Source: Methylobacterium soli | GTDB taxonomy: Bacteria > Pseudomonadota > Alphaproteobacteria > Rhizobiales > Beijerinckiaceae | DNA: 64,000 bases | Assembly (NCBI RefSeq): GCF_008806385.1 | Contig: NZ_VZZK01000009.1 | Coordinates: forward strand, 62,001 to 126,000 | Reading direction: 5' to 3' | Shown: positions 46,140 to 57,132 of the stretch, one piece after another | Numbering within the stretch: position 1 is the first letter of the stretch | How the letters are laid out: every line of letters begins with the position of its first letter | Translations under genes and position numbers: made by a program | The notes under the pieces: generated by a model | Databases searched by the model: none | The model's input: the letters and a program-made list of their open reading frames with translations, nothing else | What the model was told of the DNA's origin: nothing

Positions 46140-46595
46140 TCATCGCACGAGGCCGCCGCGCGCGATGTGCCAACGGATCGAGAAGCGCACCACGCCCCAG
46201 ATCTCGCCGTCGGTCAGCTCCTCGACCGCGAAGGCTGGCAGGTCCGGATTGTCGAAGGCGAGGCGCGCGACGTTGCCGTCGATGACGAGGCGCTTGATCG
46301 ACATCTCGCCGTCGATCGCCGCGACCACGACGCTGCCGTGCCCAGCCTTGAGGCTGCGATCAACGACGGCGAGATCCCGGTCGAAGATGCCGGCGCCGCG
46401 CATGCTGTCGCCGGAGATGTTCCAGGCGAAGGTGGCGGGCGGGTTCGGCGCGAGCCAGCGCGGCAGCTCCAGCGCGCCTTCCAGAAAGTCGTCGGCGGGC
46501 GAGGGAAAGCCCGCGCAGAGGCACTGCCCCAGGATCGGAACGTGGATGACCGCTTCCGAGCCCGCGTGTAGCTCGCCGATTCGATAGAGGTGCAC
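46140..46595 (-). CDS. umuD: UmuD-like S24 self-cleaving SOS protein
   Basis: The protein has about 151 residues and the UmuD layout: cleavage site CAGFPSPADDF (Ala-Gly bond), catalytic Ser in SGDSMRGAGI and Lys in DGEMSIKRL. It lacks the LexA DNA-binding domain. After RecA-stimulated cleavage it would activate the UmuC-like polymerase. A GTG at 46595 is taken as the start because the ATG at 46610 is only two bases from the LexA operator, leaving no room for a ribosome site; the ATG cannot be excluded. umuD and umuC are separated by the opposing GST gene. Confidence 0.85.
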   Translation of the reverse strand: MHLYRIGELHAGSEAVIHVPILGQCLCAGFPSPADDFLEGALELPRWLAPNPPATFAWNISGDSMRGAGIFDRDLAVVDRSLKAGHGSVVVAAIDGEMSIKRLVIDGNVARLAFDNPDLPAFAVEELTDGEIWGVVRFSIRWHIARGGLVR

Positions 46596-46612
46596 GGCAA
46601 TCCCCACCATGC

Positions 46613-46627
46613 GAACAGACGGAGAAC
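46613..46627 (-). promoter_or_regulatory. LexA SOS box of the alphaproteobacterial type
   Basis: GAAC, seven bases, GAAC: the exact direct-repeat operator known for LexA in alphaproteobacteria (GTTC-N7-GTTC on the other strand). It sits immediately before umuD, so DNA damage should derepress this gene. Confidence 0.85.
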
Positions 46628-46925
46628 AAACAGCGCGGCGAGTCTCGGTTCAATCCGCCTTGAGCCGATTTCGAACGAGCCTGTGCACGACTGTGGATAA
46701 CTATGAAGAAGTCAAAATCTGCCGTGGGTTGAGGCTTCCGGCCCCAGTGGAAAGCGGCAAGCCTAGCAACAGTCTGACGAACGATGCCTGCACGGCAGAG
46801 CAGCGTACGTATCGGACATACGCTGAAGGCTGGCTCTTCCAGCACGCAGCGTCCAGTTGTACTAAACGACAACGATTTCAGACAGTGTAAAAATTCCTGA
46901 TGATGTTGGCGCCAAGGGGTGGGGA
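46628..46925. other. Intergenic region with one consensus DnaA box
   Basis: About 300 bases between umuD and the LuxR gene. TGTGGATAA at 46692-46700 is the exact complement of the consensus DnaA box TTATCCACA. No cluster of such boxes or A/T-rich unwinding element adjoins it, so it is not called an origin. A 93-codon plus frame from 46609 lacks a ribosome site and is rejected. Confidence 0.45.
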
Positions 46926-47588
46926 ATGAGGAAATGTACTGAGTCGAGTGCTGCTCTGATCGTTGCCGACGAGGGGCTGTATAGGTCAGGACTCTCTGAA
47001 TTGCTGACGAATGAATGCGGCTTCTCAGAATGCATCGAATGCGATTGTCCGGGTGATGCTCTTAAAATCCTCAGGAATAATCCAAAAATCTCGCTCGCAG
47101 TTTTCAATCATGGTGAATTTGGCAACAAATTAAATTCGAATTTGCGTATTGTGTCTCTTGTATGCCCTGCGGTCCGCATCTTGATTGTTGGAGATTTTAA
47201 CTATAAAAATGAGCTATTTGCTGCTTTGAACGCTGGAGTTCATGGTTACATACCGAGAAGATTTGGTAAGGCGGAGATTAGTCGCGCGTTCGAGATTGTA
47301 TCGCGTGGAGGATTTTTCCTGCCGACTGTGATTGATGAGCAGCAGTACCAGTGCCGGGTCGCTCAGGAGAGCAGAAAGCAAACCCAAGAAGTTGCAGAGT
47401 CAGAGCTGACGTCAAGAGAGAAATATATATTCGATGCAATAAGACGGGGTGAGACGAACAGAGAGATTGCAGAAGTGCTTCGCCTTACTGAAGGTACGGT
47501 GAAAAATCTCGCATATGATCTCTACCGCAAGTTAGGAGTTAGTAAACGTACGGATCTGATCAACCACAGTGTTGTGCCGAGAGATTGA
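46926..47588 (+). CDS. LuxR/NarL-family regulator with a degenerate receiver domain (A)
   Basis: The 220-residue protein has a receiver-like domain (about 9-125) and a C-terminal LuxR HTH (LTSREKYIFDAIRRGETNREIAEVLRLTEGTVKNLAYDLYRKLGVSKRTDL). In the receiver the acidic pair is kept (LIVADEG), but the strand that should carry the phospho-acceptor Asp reads LAVFNHGEF and the conserved Lys is Arg (YIPRR). Phosphorylation is therefore unlikely. The gene is markedly A/T-rich. It faces a paralogue at 47871-48527, and the giant peroxidase gene lies beyond that, a plausible target. Confidence 0.82.
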   Translation: MRKCTESSAALIVADEGLYRSGLSELLTNECGFSECIECDCPGDALKILRNNPKISLAVFNHGEFGNKLNSNLRIVSLVCPAVRILIVGDFNYKNELFAALNAGVHGYIPRRFGKAEISRAFEIVSRGGFFLPTVIDEQQYQCRVAQESRKQTQEVAESELTSREKYIFDAIRRGETNREIAEVLRLTEGTVKNLAYDLYRKLGVSKRTDLINHSVVPRD

Positions 47589-47870
47589 CGCGCTGCTTCG
47601 GCGCCTAACTGAAGCTGATCTGCTCATTCGAGCAGTATCTTGAGGCAAAAATTCGCGAAGTATGTTTATCTAAATCTCGCCTGAAGCTTATTTCTTCAAG
47701 ATTATAGTGCTGTTTGTCATGCGACATTGCGGGTATCTGGCGAAAATTCGCCTAAAACATCACTCGATGCAAAGCGGGAATTTGGTTTTTGCGGGATATG
47801 GGCGTGTTATTTCTAAGAGCTATGGCAAGCTATTGTGATGCTTAGGTATGATACGAAAAACTGCACTGGG
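47589..47870. other. A/T-rich gap between the convergent LuxR genes, with a palindrome
   Basis: About 280 A/T-rich bases hold the 3' ends of both regulator genes. The perfect palindrome GGCGAAAATTCGCC lies at 47739-47752, the same 14 bases (reverse complement) as the core of the palindrome at 37759-37774. No gene is seen. Confidence 0.5.
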
Positions 47871-48527
47871 TCAGTGCTTTAATGCAAGCATTGATTCCAT
47901 CAGTTCTTTTCGCTTGCTGATACCGAGTTTGCGGTAGAGCGCATAGGCGTGGACCTTGACGGTGTTTTCGGTAAGATTGAGTGATCGCGCGATGTCCTTA
48001 TTCCGCATGCCGCTTTTTATAAGCATAAATACGTCTTTCTGCCGACGCGTCAGCTCCGCATAGCTCTTATTCAGCTCCGGGCCTACGCTTGTGCGGCTTG
48101 CCTCCGATTTGGGGGGGAGCATCGACATACTGACCGGAACGAAGATGTCGTCTTGTCTGATCATTCGGAAGGCTTCGAGTAGCTCAAGCTTACCGAGGCT
48201 CTTCGGGATATAGGCGTGGGCGCCGGCCTGCAGAGCGCCCAGGATGTCGATGCGGTCGTCGGATGAGGCGAGGACGGCGATGCGAACCTGACAGAACCGC
48301 GTTCTTAGATGGCGCAGGTTCGCTTCGTGCTGAGCGATCGGGGGGGAGAGGTCCAAGGACGCCAGCGTTATATCGGAGCGATCCTCGAGGGCCTTTAGTG
48401 CCTGGTCAAAGGACGTCCGCTCGATTACCTCGGCAAAGCCGCATTCCGATTTCAGCAAGTCGGAGAGATATTTGCGGTAAGTCGCCTGACCGCTCGCGAT
48501 CAGCGTGATACCTGATCGGCTGCACAT
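47871..48527 (-). CDS. LuxR/NarL-family regulator with a degenerate receiver domain (B)
   Basis: This 218-residue protein is a paralogue of the gene at 46926. The HTH (LTRRQKDVFMLIKSGMRNKDIARSLNLTENTVKVHAYALYRKLGISKRKEL) is complete. The receiver keeps a candidate phospho-Asp (LASLDLSPP) and the conserved Lys (YIPKS), but the acidic pair that binds Mg2+ is replaced (TLIASGQ). It is transcribed towards the first LuxR gene and away from the giant gene's 3' end. Confidence 0.82.
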   Translation of the reverse strand: MCSRSGITLIASGQATYRKYLSDLLKSECGFAEVIERTSFDQALKALEDRSDITLASLDLSPPIAQHEANLRHLRTRFCQVRIAVLASSDDRIDILGALQAGAHAYIPKSLGKLELLEAFRMIRQDDIFVPVSMSMLPPKSEASRTSVGPELNKSYAELTRRQKDVFMLIKSGMRNKDIARSLNLTENTVKVHAYALYRKLGISKRKELMESMLALKH

Positions 48528-48653
48528 CGCTTGTCATCCATCGTTCGTTAGCAAGGTTCTTGGGACGCTGGTCCGTCGTTCGACGATCCGGTCAAGCGGG
48601 GCCGAAACTCACCGAGCCGAAGGCTACTGCGCACCTGGGGGGTGACATGACAA

Positions 48654-48680
48654 GGGGCGGGCGGTTTGCACGCCCGCCCC
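48654..48680 (-). terminator. Strong hairpin after the giant RTX gene
   Basis: GGGGCGGGCG (48654-48663) and CGCCCGCCCC (48671-48680) form a perfect 10-bp stem with a seven-base loop, 23 bases beyond the stop of the giant gene. It has no T-run but TTGTC/GACAA flanks could extend the stem. Confidence 0.6.
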
Positions 48681-48702
48681 CGTTGTCTTGTGGCAGGCCT
48701 CC

Positions 48703-51700
48703 TCAGACGAGGTGCCATCCCATCTCGATCTGCGGCAGCAGATGCTGCTGGGCCTCTGCGCTCTGGGTGATGCCGACCGCGACCTCCGCTCGTGAGGTTC
48801 CCTGAGTCAGGGCTGCGAGCCAGGACTGCGCGCCGACCGCATCGGGTGCGCGGCCGAGAGCACCGTCGTAGAGGGCCTCGATGAAAGCAGCGTCGCTGAG
48901 GTCCGCGAACTTCGCCGCGTATTCTGGCGAGTTGAGGACCCCCTGTACTACGCCTTGCAGCGACACCCCGCTCTCAACCGCGCCGGTGAGGGCTTGAAGG
49001 CCCCCTTGGTCCGGAGCGCGGTCGAGCATACCGTAATAAAGCCGTGCAACACTGCTTGCATCGAGATCCGGCGTGAATACGCCCTGTTCGAAGGCAGGCT
49101 GCAGGCCCTCCAGGTTCTCCGCCGAGAAGGCGAAGACGGTTACCACATCCGCACGCGAGGTGCCTTGATCGAGCGCGCTCACCCAGTTCTGCACCCCGGC
49201 CATCTCACCTTGGCGGTGCAGAGCGGTCTCGTAGAGGTTCTGCACGAAGGTGAAGTTGTCGGACGCCCCCAGATGTGACTGGCCTTCCTGGGACTGAAGC
49301 AGGGCGGCGGCGAGATCGTGCAGCGAAAGGCCGTTGCTGTGCGCGGCCGTCCAGGCCTGCTGCCCAGTTGCATCCGAGGACCGGTCGAACACCGCGTCGT
49401 AGAGGGCGTAGACCTCCCCGGCTGCACTGTGCACGTCGTGGGTGACGGTTCCGAAGAACATCCGGTTCTCTGGTTCGCTGGCGCCAGCGCCACCCCCTCC
49501 GCCAGTGCCAGGGTCCGTGCCAGGGCCGGTGCCGGGGTCCGTGCCAGGGTCGGTGCCAGGGTCCGTGCCAGGGCCGGTGCCGGGGTCCGTGCCAGGGTCG
49601 GTGCCAGGGTCCGTGCCAGGGTCCGTGCCAGGGCCGGTGCCGGGGTCCGTGCCAGGGTCGGTGCCAGGGTCCGTGCCAGGGCCGGTGCCAGGGTCGGTGC
49701 CGGGGTCCGTGCCAGGGTCCGTGCCAGGGCCGGTGCCAGGGTCCGTGCCGGCGTCGTCTTCCGGATGATCATCATCATCCCCATGGCCGAAGTTCGGCAG
49801 GCGATCGTCCTCACAGGTGAAGGTTATAGTGTGACCATCCTTCTTCATGGTCGTCACACCGGCAGTGGTCGTGATCACATAGTCCTCGGGTGTCGCACCC
49901 TCGGGAAGTTCGATCACGTCCTGCGGGCGTATCGTACCGACGATCGTGTCATTGCCGCCGTTGGAGCGGAACACGATGCGGTGAGCTGAGGTCAGCGCCG
50001 AGATGTCGACCGTGTCGTCGCCTCCGTCACCATCAATGGTGATGGTGTTGAGTCGCAGGCTGGTGGTCGAGAAGTCGCCGAAAATCTGGAAGGTGTCGTT
50101 GCCAGCACCTCCGGATGTTCCGGCAGGATCGAAACCGTTGAGCCGGATTTCTTCGATCTCCGTCAATTCCGCGATGATCGCGGCGTTGCCGCTTCCGTTG
50201 CGGGTGACCACGATCTCGGTGTTCGCGTTCAAGCCGGTGATGCCAGCGGCGGTTGCCGCTGCCCTCGTATAAATGCCGTAAGTCTCGGCAGAAGCATTAC
50301 CGTTGATCACGAACGTATCGCCCGCCGTGCCTTCGGTCCCGCCATTGACTACATCTCGGCCATCGGTGGCGCCTGAAGCATTGGCGTTCCAGATGATAGT
50401 GTCGTCGCCATTGTCGCCGTTGATGGTGTCTACGCCGACATTGAGACCAGGTTTCGTGACGTTGATCGCCAGATTGTCGATCGTCACGGTATCCTGCGCC
50501 TCAAGGCTAGAAGCCACGAAGCGGATGGCTGCGTTCTCGGTCATAGGACCGGTGCCGAACTGCGTCAGGTCAATCGACCGGTTGGCAGTGTTGGTCGCAC
50601 TGTTGATGAGGTCGACCTGAACGAAGTCGATACCGTCGCGCGAGAACCAGACCGCAACCGTATCGTTGTCCGCACCGGTATCCAGCCCCGCCTCCTGCAC
50701 CGAGTAGGTCAAGGTAGCCGCGGTCACGCCGGACAGATCCACCGTACGCTGGAGCTGTGCACCGTCAAAGCCGGTCCCCGTTCCGCCGATGAACTGCAGT
50801 GCGTTACTGCCGTTCGCGTCGATACGAATTTGGCCAGCCGTCGCGCCGCCGCTGTCGCCACTTTCAGACCAAGTGGTGGTCCAGGCAACGGAGCCGGTCG
50901 AGTTGGTCACACTGCTGTTGAAGTTGTCGGCATAGGCCCCGTTATCTGAGCCGGTGCCGCCAACGAGTGAGTCGTTGCCATCACCGCCGTTCAGCGTGTC
51001 CGTGCCCTCGCCGCCGTTGATGACGTCGTTGCCGCCAAGGCCGTTCAGCGTGTCGTTGCCACCCAGCCCGTTGATTGTGTCGGCATTGGCCGTCCCGTTC
51101 AGCACCTGCCCGGCATTCGTGCCATTGATCGTATTCGCGGGCGTCGTCGCTAGGATGAAGTCGGCAGACGTAACGCCATTGACGCCAGTTGCTTCAACCT
51201 CCTCGAGACGAATGGTACCAAGCACAGCCCCACCGGTAATCCCAGCGGCGTCGTAGACCGTGATCAGCGTATCGTCGATTGTGCCGTCCTCGATGTCGGC
51301 GATCGTGACCCGGCTAGCGAAGTTCGCAGCGGTGATGCCAAGTGCGCTCAGGTCTATCAGGTCCTGTGAGGCGATGTTTCCGCCTACAGAGTCGAAGCTG
51401 TTGATCACGTCGTTGCCGAAGCCAGCCTCGGTGTAGCGGATGATGTCATTGCCGTTTCCCACATCGATGGAGTCGTTGCCGGCCCCGCCGATGATGGTGT
51501 CGGTGTCGTTGCCCGTCCCGCCGCTCAGGATATCGTTGCCTGTGCCGCCGTCGATCAGATCGCTGCCGTCACCGCCATCGATGGTGTCGTTGCCGCCACC
51601 GCCGAAGAGCTGATTGGCTCCGCCATTGCCGGTGATGACGTTGGCCACCTCATTGCCCGTGCCGTTGATGGCAGCGTTGCCGGTCAGCGTCAGGTTCTCG

Positions 51701-54700
51701 ACGTTGGCGCCGAGCGTGAAGCTGATGGAGGACCGCACGGTGTCCGTGCCACCCACTGTACCGGCCACTTCGGTGACCGTGTCGCCGGCATTGTCGACGA
51801 TGTATGTGTCGTTACCCTCGCCGCCAGACATGGAGTCGGCACCAGCGCCGCCGTCTAGAGTGTCGTTGCCGAGTCCACCCGACAGGGTGTCGTTGCCTGT
51901 GCCGCCGGTGATGGTGTTGTTGAGTTCGTTGCCCGTGCCGGTAAAGGCCGCGGCACCGGTATAGGTCAGGTTCTCGACGTTGGCAGTGAGTGTGTAGGCG
52001 GCAAGCGTCGTCTGCACCGAGTCGGTTCCGCTATTCGCAGCCTCGACTACCACATCGCCAGCGTCATCAACGACGTAGGTGTCATTGCCGGTACCGCCGA
52101 CCATGACGTCGGCGCCAAGTCCGCCGCTAAGACTGTCGTTGCCCGCGCCACCGACGAGGAGGTCGTCGCCGACGCCGCCATCGAGCAGGTCAGTGCCGCC
52201 AGCGCCGAACAGCAGGTCGTCGCCCGCACCACCGTTCAGTCTTGTCTCCAAAGTACCCGTCTGTGTAGCCGCGACGAGAACGTCGTTCTGATCGGTGCCA
52301 TTGAGATCGAGCGAGCGCGAGGCGTTGATGTTGTAGGGGTCGGTTCCGACCGCATATCCGTGGATGTTGGCGCCGCCACTGAAGGAGATCGTCTCGACGG
52401 CTCCCGACCCGGGGGTCTGGGACGCTGCTGTCGCCGAATAATGCGATAAGACGTCGATCCGCGACGTTCCGAACGTGATCCTGAGGTCGTCGGCGTTCGT
52501 GCCGACGGTTGCCACACGCTCGAAGGTCAGGCCCGAGAGATCAGCGCCTCCAGCGAGGATCTGGACGCTATCGGTGCCGCTGGTGTCGGTGATCGTGTCC
52601 TGGCCGTCGGCCAGCCCGAAGGCGTAAATATCGTTTCCGGCTCCGCCGTTCAGCGCGTCGTTACCAGTTCCGCCGATCAGGATGTCATTGCCGCCGAGGC
52701 CATTCAGCGTGTCATTGCCCGCCTTGCCGACGATCAGGTCGTGCTGCGCGGTGCCGTTGAGCGTCTCACCCGCGGCAGTGCCCTCGATAACGTTGAGAAC
52801 GCTGCCGGTGAACTGGAGCTTCTCGATGCCCCGAACGGTATCGCGGCCGTCCGACAGCGGCTTGGGAGCCGCTTCGTCCTCACCTCCGCCATCGGCTCCT
52901 TGAGTTTCTACGAAGCCCGTGTGGTCAACGAAGATGCTGCCGTCGGAGTTGGTGCCGAAGGTGTAGTTGGCGACGACATCGGTATAGACGGCCGTGTCGA
53001 CGTCGCCAGCTTTGTTGCCATCGACGATCTCACGGACAATGTTGAGTTGACCCGGATTGAGCGTCCGGCTGAACATCAAGGCGTCGAGCCCCTTGCCGTT
53101 GTAAAGCGCGACAGCTCCAGCCCGAATCTCGCCATTCACATAATCCTCAGGCGCGTAAACCTTTCCGCTCATCCCGTCGGCTGTTCCAATTACAGGACCG
53201 GTGCCGTCCTTGTTCGTGTGAATGGCGATGCGGACATTGAGCCATTTGTCGCCGTCGATCACATCGTTGCCGGCGAGACCCTTGATCACGTCGCTTCCTC
53301 CGCCACCGAGCAGGATATCGGAAGCGTCTGCGGTCTCGAGAACCACCGATTCGACGACGCCGTCCCTACCGGTCTGATTGGTGCGGGTGACGTGAGCCAC
53401 CAGAGCGCGCAGCCCGGTAATCAGATCGACGTTCGTCTCCAGAAGTGCGTTGGAGTATGTGTCCAGCGCAGAGCCATCGTTGGGAATAGCAGCCGTGCCT
53501 TCGGCTTCAGCGCGGGTGTTCACCGCGACGCTCCGACCGGTCAGCGTGTCATTCTTGTTCCAGCCCGAGAGCCCTTCGACGAGGTCGAAGCGATCGCGCA
53601 GGATGAAGGCCTCCTGGGTCTCGAAGATCGGAATGCCCAGGTCGGAATTGGCGGCCTGGCTGTCGCCCTTGTGGATGCCCCAGTCGAAGCCAGCCATACC
53701 ATTCGAGCGCTGGATGCCCTCGCTATTCTGGGACATGATGTCGTCGCCGGACTCACCATCGTAGTCCGTGTCGCCACCGCCTCCGAGCAGGACGTCGTGT
53801 CCGATGATCGAGGAGTTGAAGAACAACTCGGAGTTCTCGCCGGCTAGCGTGTCGAATCGGTCACCACCTTCGAGCCAGTCGTTGCCCTCGTTGCCAAGGA
53901 GGACGTCACCGCCGGTGCCGCCGAGGACGAAGTCGTCACCCGTGCCGGCGAAAGCCTCCTTGCCGTCGGGGCCGGTGACGATGAAGTCATTGCCTTGGTT
54001 GCCGAACAGCAGCGACAGACCCGAGCCTCCATGGATGACGTCGTTGCCTTCGTTGCCGTGCAGGAAGTCGGCCTCGCCGATGTCGGTGCCGGCATTGGTG
54101 ATGATGTCGTCACCTTCGCCGCCGAACACCTTGTCGACGCCGTAGCCGGCCTCGATCGTGTCGTCACCTCCCTTACCCCAAATGGCGTCGTCGCCGCCGC
54201 CCGACACGATGGTATCGTTGCCCTCGGTGCCGCCGATGGTGAAGTGCTCGTTGCTGTTGACACGAATGTAAGCTGCAACCGTGGTCTTATCAGTCGCGGC
54301 GATGAGGTTGCCTGCTGCGTCGCGCCGCTCGACCAAGTTGGCGAAGGGCAGGAACGGGTTGTCTTGAAGCGGGTCGTCGCCGAGTTGCTTGCTCGGATCC
54401 ATTTCCAGCGTCGGCATCTGGAACGCCGAGAAGAGATTGCCCGGCAGCGCGGTCGAGTGTTCATCACCGAGGTCGGTGTTGCGCATCACGAGTTCGGCGA
54501 AGGTGTTGTTCTCCAGCTCGTTGAGCAGGTTGAGGCCCTGGGTGCGCGACAGGTAGTAGAATCGGTCGGCATCCTGCAGGTTCTCCATTGTCATCTGGAA
54601 GACGAAGGCGAAGGTGGAGCCCAGCATGCCGCCGAACGCCATCTTCTTTTCGGCCAAACCGCCGATCCAGAAGTCGACGGTGTTGAGGCCACCGAGCTTA

Positions 54701-57132
54701 GGGTCATTGGCGTAATTACCGGTGGCATTGAGGAAGTCGAGGCGATCCGCAGGGGCGCCAGCGCCGCCCAACACGAGCTTGGTAGCTGCTTCGCGCAGTT
54801 GCTCGACCGTCTTCGGTTCATCCTGCGTGTTCTTCAGCGTGTCATGAGTACCGTAAGCGGCGATGAAGTTGATGATCGACGCCGGATTTTTAAGGTTGAG
54901 TGCGTAATCGGCCCAGCTCTCGTAGGGCTTGAGCAGCGTATCGCCGGTCTCCTCGAAAAATGTCTGGCGCCCGATATTCAGCGCCGGCGTGCCGACGTCG
55001 CGGCCACGGGCCAAGTTGATCGTGGCAAGGTCGAGCGGGATGCCGAGCAGCTGGTTGCGCAGCACATCGGTGACGAACTCGTCGATCTCGCTGCCGGTCT
55101 GGCGGCTCATGCCGCGGATGATGGCGCCCGACGCGGCTTCGGCATCGCCAAGCGAGTCGTACATGACCGGGTTGAGGAAGCCATCAAACAGTTTCACGTC
55201 GCTCTGGACAGGCTTGCCGTCTGGGCCCATCTCGATGATCGCGATGTCCTGGCGCAGCATCGAGTGGCCGAAGCGGTAGACCACGTGCGCGAACTCAGCG
55301 GCGATGCTCGGGTTAATATCCGCCGAGGGCTCGAACACGAAGGCATCGATGTCCGGCTGCATCATGCGGCCGAACTCCTCGAAGACGAGGTGCTGGTACT
55401 CCATCTCGTTCGTGAAGCGCCCCGCTTGGAACAGACGCTCGCCGTCCCACACCAGCGCGGCCTTGCCGGCCTCGGTCGTCGGAATGGCGGTGACATCGAC
55501 GAGCAGCCACTCGTTGAGGAAGTTCAGGTCGCCAGACGTCAAGGCAATATTCTTGGTCATCTCGACGACGCGGTTGTGCTCCGAGTGGAACACCTGGTGC
55601 ACCGCGGTTAGCGCGATGTTCTCGTTGGCACGTCCGTCGCCGGCGACGAAGTGGCGGTCGAGCAGCTCATTGTCATAGGCAGAGGGCCCCCGCTGGCCCT
55701 GGGGACCGGGCGTGCCGTCGGCATTGGCGTAGCCGAGTGCTGTGTCGGTATCAGCCTGCAGCACGACGACGCCGTCCACCGTTGCCGTGATCGGCACAGC
55801 CGCGTGGGCGATGTCGTCGAGGAAGGCGTGGCCGGTCAGGACTACACCTTGAGCGCTGACCGGAGCAGCAGGGTTACCTTCGCGCAGCACGTCGTCGGCA
55901 GTGCCGAGCTTGCCGTCCGGGCCCATGCCCACGACCAGCTGCGGATAGCCATTCGGGCCGGGGATGAAGTTACCGTATTGATCCGCTGCGATCAGTGGGA
56001 TGTTGCCGACATTGAGGTCGGTGAGCTCGATGCCGAGGACGGTTTTTGCCTGCGCCTTGATGTCGGCCCAAGTGGCGAGGCCGCCGTTGCTGCCCTCCAG
56101 CAGGTGACCAGACGCGATCGGCTTGCCGTCGGGACCCGGAACATACTCGCGCATGAAGACCTGCTTCGACGCAGTCGAGGCGTAGGTCTGGTTCTGGTCG
56201 ACCCAAGGCGTGGTGAGGTTCTTGGGTCCCGCGCCATCATCCGCGGTACCGAGAATGCCGTCCGCACCGGCATTGACGGTGACGCGGGTCAGCGGGATGT
56301 AGTTCTGCGCGCCCGGAGCCGTGCTGTACATCGGATCGTCCGGCGACAGCGGCACGTAGACGGTGCCATTGCCGCCCTTGGCGACAAGATCGAGGCCATG
56401 ATCGAAGAACTGGCCGAAGATCGTCATCCAGCCATTGAACGGCGAGGAGAGCCCTTCATCCGGCGAAACGTTCGGCAGGAAGACGGAGTTGCCGTCCATC
56501 TCGACGCCGTACTGCGCAAGCTTCGCATCAAGGGCGGCCTCGGCCAGCGTGTAAGCGGCCGAGGGCTGTTGACCAGCGGAAGGGGCAGGGATGGCTTTGA
56601 GAACAGTGTGCGCGTTAGCAATCTCGCTAAGCGCCGTCATCAGGGGCTGCCCCGACATCCCAGCGTGCGTCAGCGCCGCGGCGATGGCAGCCGGATTATC
56701 TAGCGTCTGGTCGACCACTAGGTTGGAGATGATGCGCGGATCGGCGTCGATAACGGTGCCGCTGCCGGGCCCTGGCTGCGAGCCGGAGCGCGTACCGGCG
56801 TAGGCGTAATTGTTGTTGGTGTACCAGGTCTCGGCGTTAGGTGCCGGATTGAAATCATAGCGATCGCCATCCGCTTCATTGATGTAGGTCGGCGTGAACA
56901 ATCCTGGGAACGACTGGTCCGAAGCGCCCCAGTTTTCACGTCCCGGAAGCAAGTTGTTGTAGCTGCCGTCAACTGTGCGAAGGCCGTAAGGGAGCAGGTG
57001 CGCCTGCGTCAGCCCGTCATTACCGTTATATCCGGCAACCAGCTTGGCAAGGTCTCCCCCTGCGGCATGAGCTTCCGCGATCTCGATCTGCTTGAGAATG
57101 AACTCGAGATCGTGCTTGACGAGCGCAACCAT
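48703..57132 (-). CDS. Giant animal-type haem peroxidase/RTX protein with DUF4214 repeats
   Basis: The 2,809-residue protein has several blocks. Residues about 1-940 form an An_peroxidase-type domain: a distal-His motif [10 protein letters not shown] near 242 and a proximal-His motif YRFGHSMLR near 622. From about 965 to 2300 there are many RTX nonapeptides (GGxGNDxLxGG) in groups, interrupted by beta domains including a lectin-like stretch near 2080. A Pro-Gly-Thr-Asp/Gly linker of 20 tetrapeptides lies at about 2460-2545. The C-terminus has about four DUF4214 units (LYD..LGRAPDA.G...W). It lacks a signal peptide, fitting type I secretion, but no secretion genes are in view. GGGAGA precedes ATG 57132. 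Confidence 0.85.
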   Translation of the reverse strand: MVALVKHDLEFILKQIEIAEAHAAGGDLAKLVAGYNGNDGLTQAHLLPYGLRTVDGSYNNLLPGRENWGASDQSFPGLFTPTYINEADGDRYDFNPAPNAETWYTNNNYAYAGTRSGSQPGPGSGTVIDADPRIISNLVVDQTLDNPAAIAAALTHAGMSGQPLMTALSEIANAHTVLKAIPAPSAGQQPSAAYTLAEAALDAKLAQYGVEMDGNSVFLPNVSPDEGLSSPFNGWMTIFGQFFDHGLDLVAKGGNGTVYVPLSPDDPMYSTAPGAQNYIPLTRVTVNAGADGILGTADDGAGPKNLTTPWVDQNQTYASTASKQVFMREYVPGPDGKPIASGHLLEGSNGGLATWADIKAQAKTVLGIELTDLNVGNIPLIAADQYGNFIPGPNGYPQLVVGMGPDGKLGTADDVLREGNPAAPVSAQGVVLTGHAFLDDIAHAAVPITATVDGVVVLQADTDTALGYANADGTPGPQGQRGPSAYDNELLDRHFVAGDGRANENIALTAVHQVFHSEHNRVVEMTKNIALTSGDLNFLNEWLLVDVTAIPTTEAGKAALVWDGERLFQAGRFTNEMEYQHLVFEEFGRMMQPDIDAFVFEPSADINPSIAAEFAHVVYRFGHSMLRQDIAIIEMGPDGKPVQSDVKLFDGFLNPVMYDSLGDAEAASGAIIRGMSRQTGSEIDEFVTDVLRNQLLGIPLDLATINLARGRDVGTPALNIGRQTFFEETGDTLLKPYESWADYALNLKNPASIINFIAAYGTHDTLKNTQDEPKTVEQLREAATKLVLGGAGAPADRLDFLNATGNYANDPKLGGLNTVDFWIGGLAEKKMAFGGMLGSTFAFVFQMTMENLQDADRFYYLSRTQGLNLLNELENNTFAELVMRNTDLGDEHSTALPGNLFSAFQMPTLEMDPSKQLGDDPLQDNPFLPFANLVERRDAAGNLIAATDKTTVAAYIRVNSNEHFTIGGTEGNDTIVSGGGDDAIWGKGGDDTIEAGYGVDKVFGGEGDDIITNAGTDIGEADFLHGNEGNDVIHGGSGLSLLFGNQGNDFIVTGPDGKEAFAGTGDDFVLGGTGGDVLLGNEGNDWLEGGDRFDTLAGENSELFFNSSIIGHDVLLGGGGDTDYDGESGDDIMSQNSEGIQRSNGMAGFDWGIHKGDSQAANSDLGIPIFETQEAFILRDRFDLVEGLSGWNKNDTLTGRSVAVNTRAEAEGTAAIPNDGSALDTYSNALLETNVDLITGLRALVAHVTRTNQTGRDGVVESVVLETADASDILLGGGGSDVIKGLAGNDVIDGDKWLNVRIAIHTNKDGTGPVIGTADGMSGKVYAPEDYVNGEIRAGAVALYNGKGLDALMFSRTLNPGQLNIVREIVDGNKAGDVDTAVYTDVVANYTFGTNSDGSIFVDHTGFVETQGADGGGEDEAAPKPLSDGRDTVRGIEKLQFTGSVLNVIEGTAAGETLNGTAQHDLIVGKAGNDTLNGLGGNDILIGGTGNDALNGGAGNDIYAFGLADGQDTITDTSGTDSVQILAGGADLSGLTFERVATVGTNADDLRITFGTSRIDVLSHYSATAASQTPGSGAVETISFSGGANIHGYAVGTDPYNINASRSLDLNGTDQNDVLVAATQTGTLETRLNGGAGDDLLFGAGGTDLLDGGVGDDLLVGGAGNDSLSGGLGADVMVGGTGNDTYVVDDAGDVVVEAANSGTDSVQTTLAAYTLTANVENLTYTGAAAFTGTGNELNNTITGGTGNDTLSGGLGNDTLDGGAGADSMSGGEGNDTYIVDNAGDTVTEVAGTVGGTDTVRSSISFTLGANVENLTLTGNAAINGTGNEVANVITGNGGANQLFGGGGNDTIDGGDGSDLIDGGTGNDILSGGTGNDTDTIIGGAGNDSIDVGNGNDIIRYTEAGFGNDVINSFDSVGGNIASQDLIDLSALGITAANFASRVTIADIEDGTIDDTLITVYDAAGITGGAVLGTIRLEEVEATGVNGVTSADFILATTPANTINGTNAGQVLNGTANADTINGLGGNDTLNGLGGNDVINGGEGTDTLNGGDGNDSLVGGTGSDNGAYADNFNSSVTNSTGSVAWTTTWSESGDSGGATAGQIRIDANGSNALQFIGGTGTGFDGAQLQRTVDLSGVTAATLTYSVQEAGLDTGADNDTVAVWFSRDGIDFVQVDLINSATNTANRSIDLTQFGTGPMTENAAIRFVASSLEAQDTVTIDNLAINVTKPGLNVGVDTINGDNGDDTIIWNANASGATDGRDVVNGGTEGTAGDTFVINGNASAETYGIYTRAAATAAGITGLNANTEIVVTRNGSGNAAIIAELTEIEEIRLNGFDPAGTSGGAGNDTFQIFGDFSTTSLRLNTITIDGDGGDDTVDISALTSAHRIVFRSNGGNDTIVGTIRPQDVIELPEGATPEDYVITTTAGVTTMKKDGHTITFTCEDDRLPNFGHGDDDDHPEDDAGTDPGTGPGTDPGTDPGTDPGTGPGTDPGTDPGTDPGTGPGTDPGTDPGTDPGTDPGTGPGTDPGTDPGTDPGTGPGTDPGTGGGGGAGASEPENRMFFGTVTHDVHSAAGEVYALYDAVFDRSSDATGQQAWTAAHSNGLSLHDLAAALLQSQEGQSHLGASDNFTFVQNLYETALHRQGEMAGVQNWVSALDQGTSRADVVTVFAFSAENLEGLQPAFEQGVFTPDLDASSVARLYYGMLDRAPDQGGLQALTGAVESGVSLQGVVQGVLNSPEYAAKFADLSDAAFIEALYDGALGRAPDAVGAQSWLAALTQGTSRAEVAVGITQSAEAQQHLLPQIEMGWHLV
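49505..49750. repeat. 12-bp tandem array encoding PGTD/PGTG
   Basis: About 20 consecutive 12-base units encode Pro-Gly-Thr followed by Asp or Gly. They show a higher-order period of roughly 48 bases (one Gly unit, then three Asp units). Unit changes are mostly single bases, so the array should be prone to slippage; gain or loss of whole units keeps the reading frame. Confidence 0.85.

Noticed and set aside
46692..46700. A replication origin suggested by a perfect DnaA box
   Set aside because: Only one consensus box was seen, with no cluster, rep gene or partition gene nearby.
49179..49814. Long repetitive frames on both strands across the PGTD array
   Set aside because: They are translations of the 12-bp repeat in other frames and have no starts or homologues.
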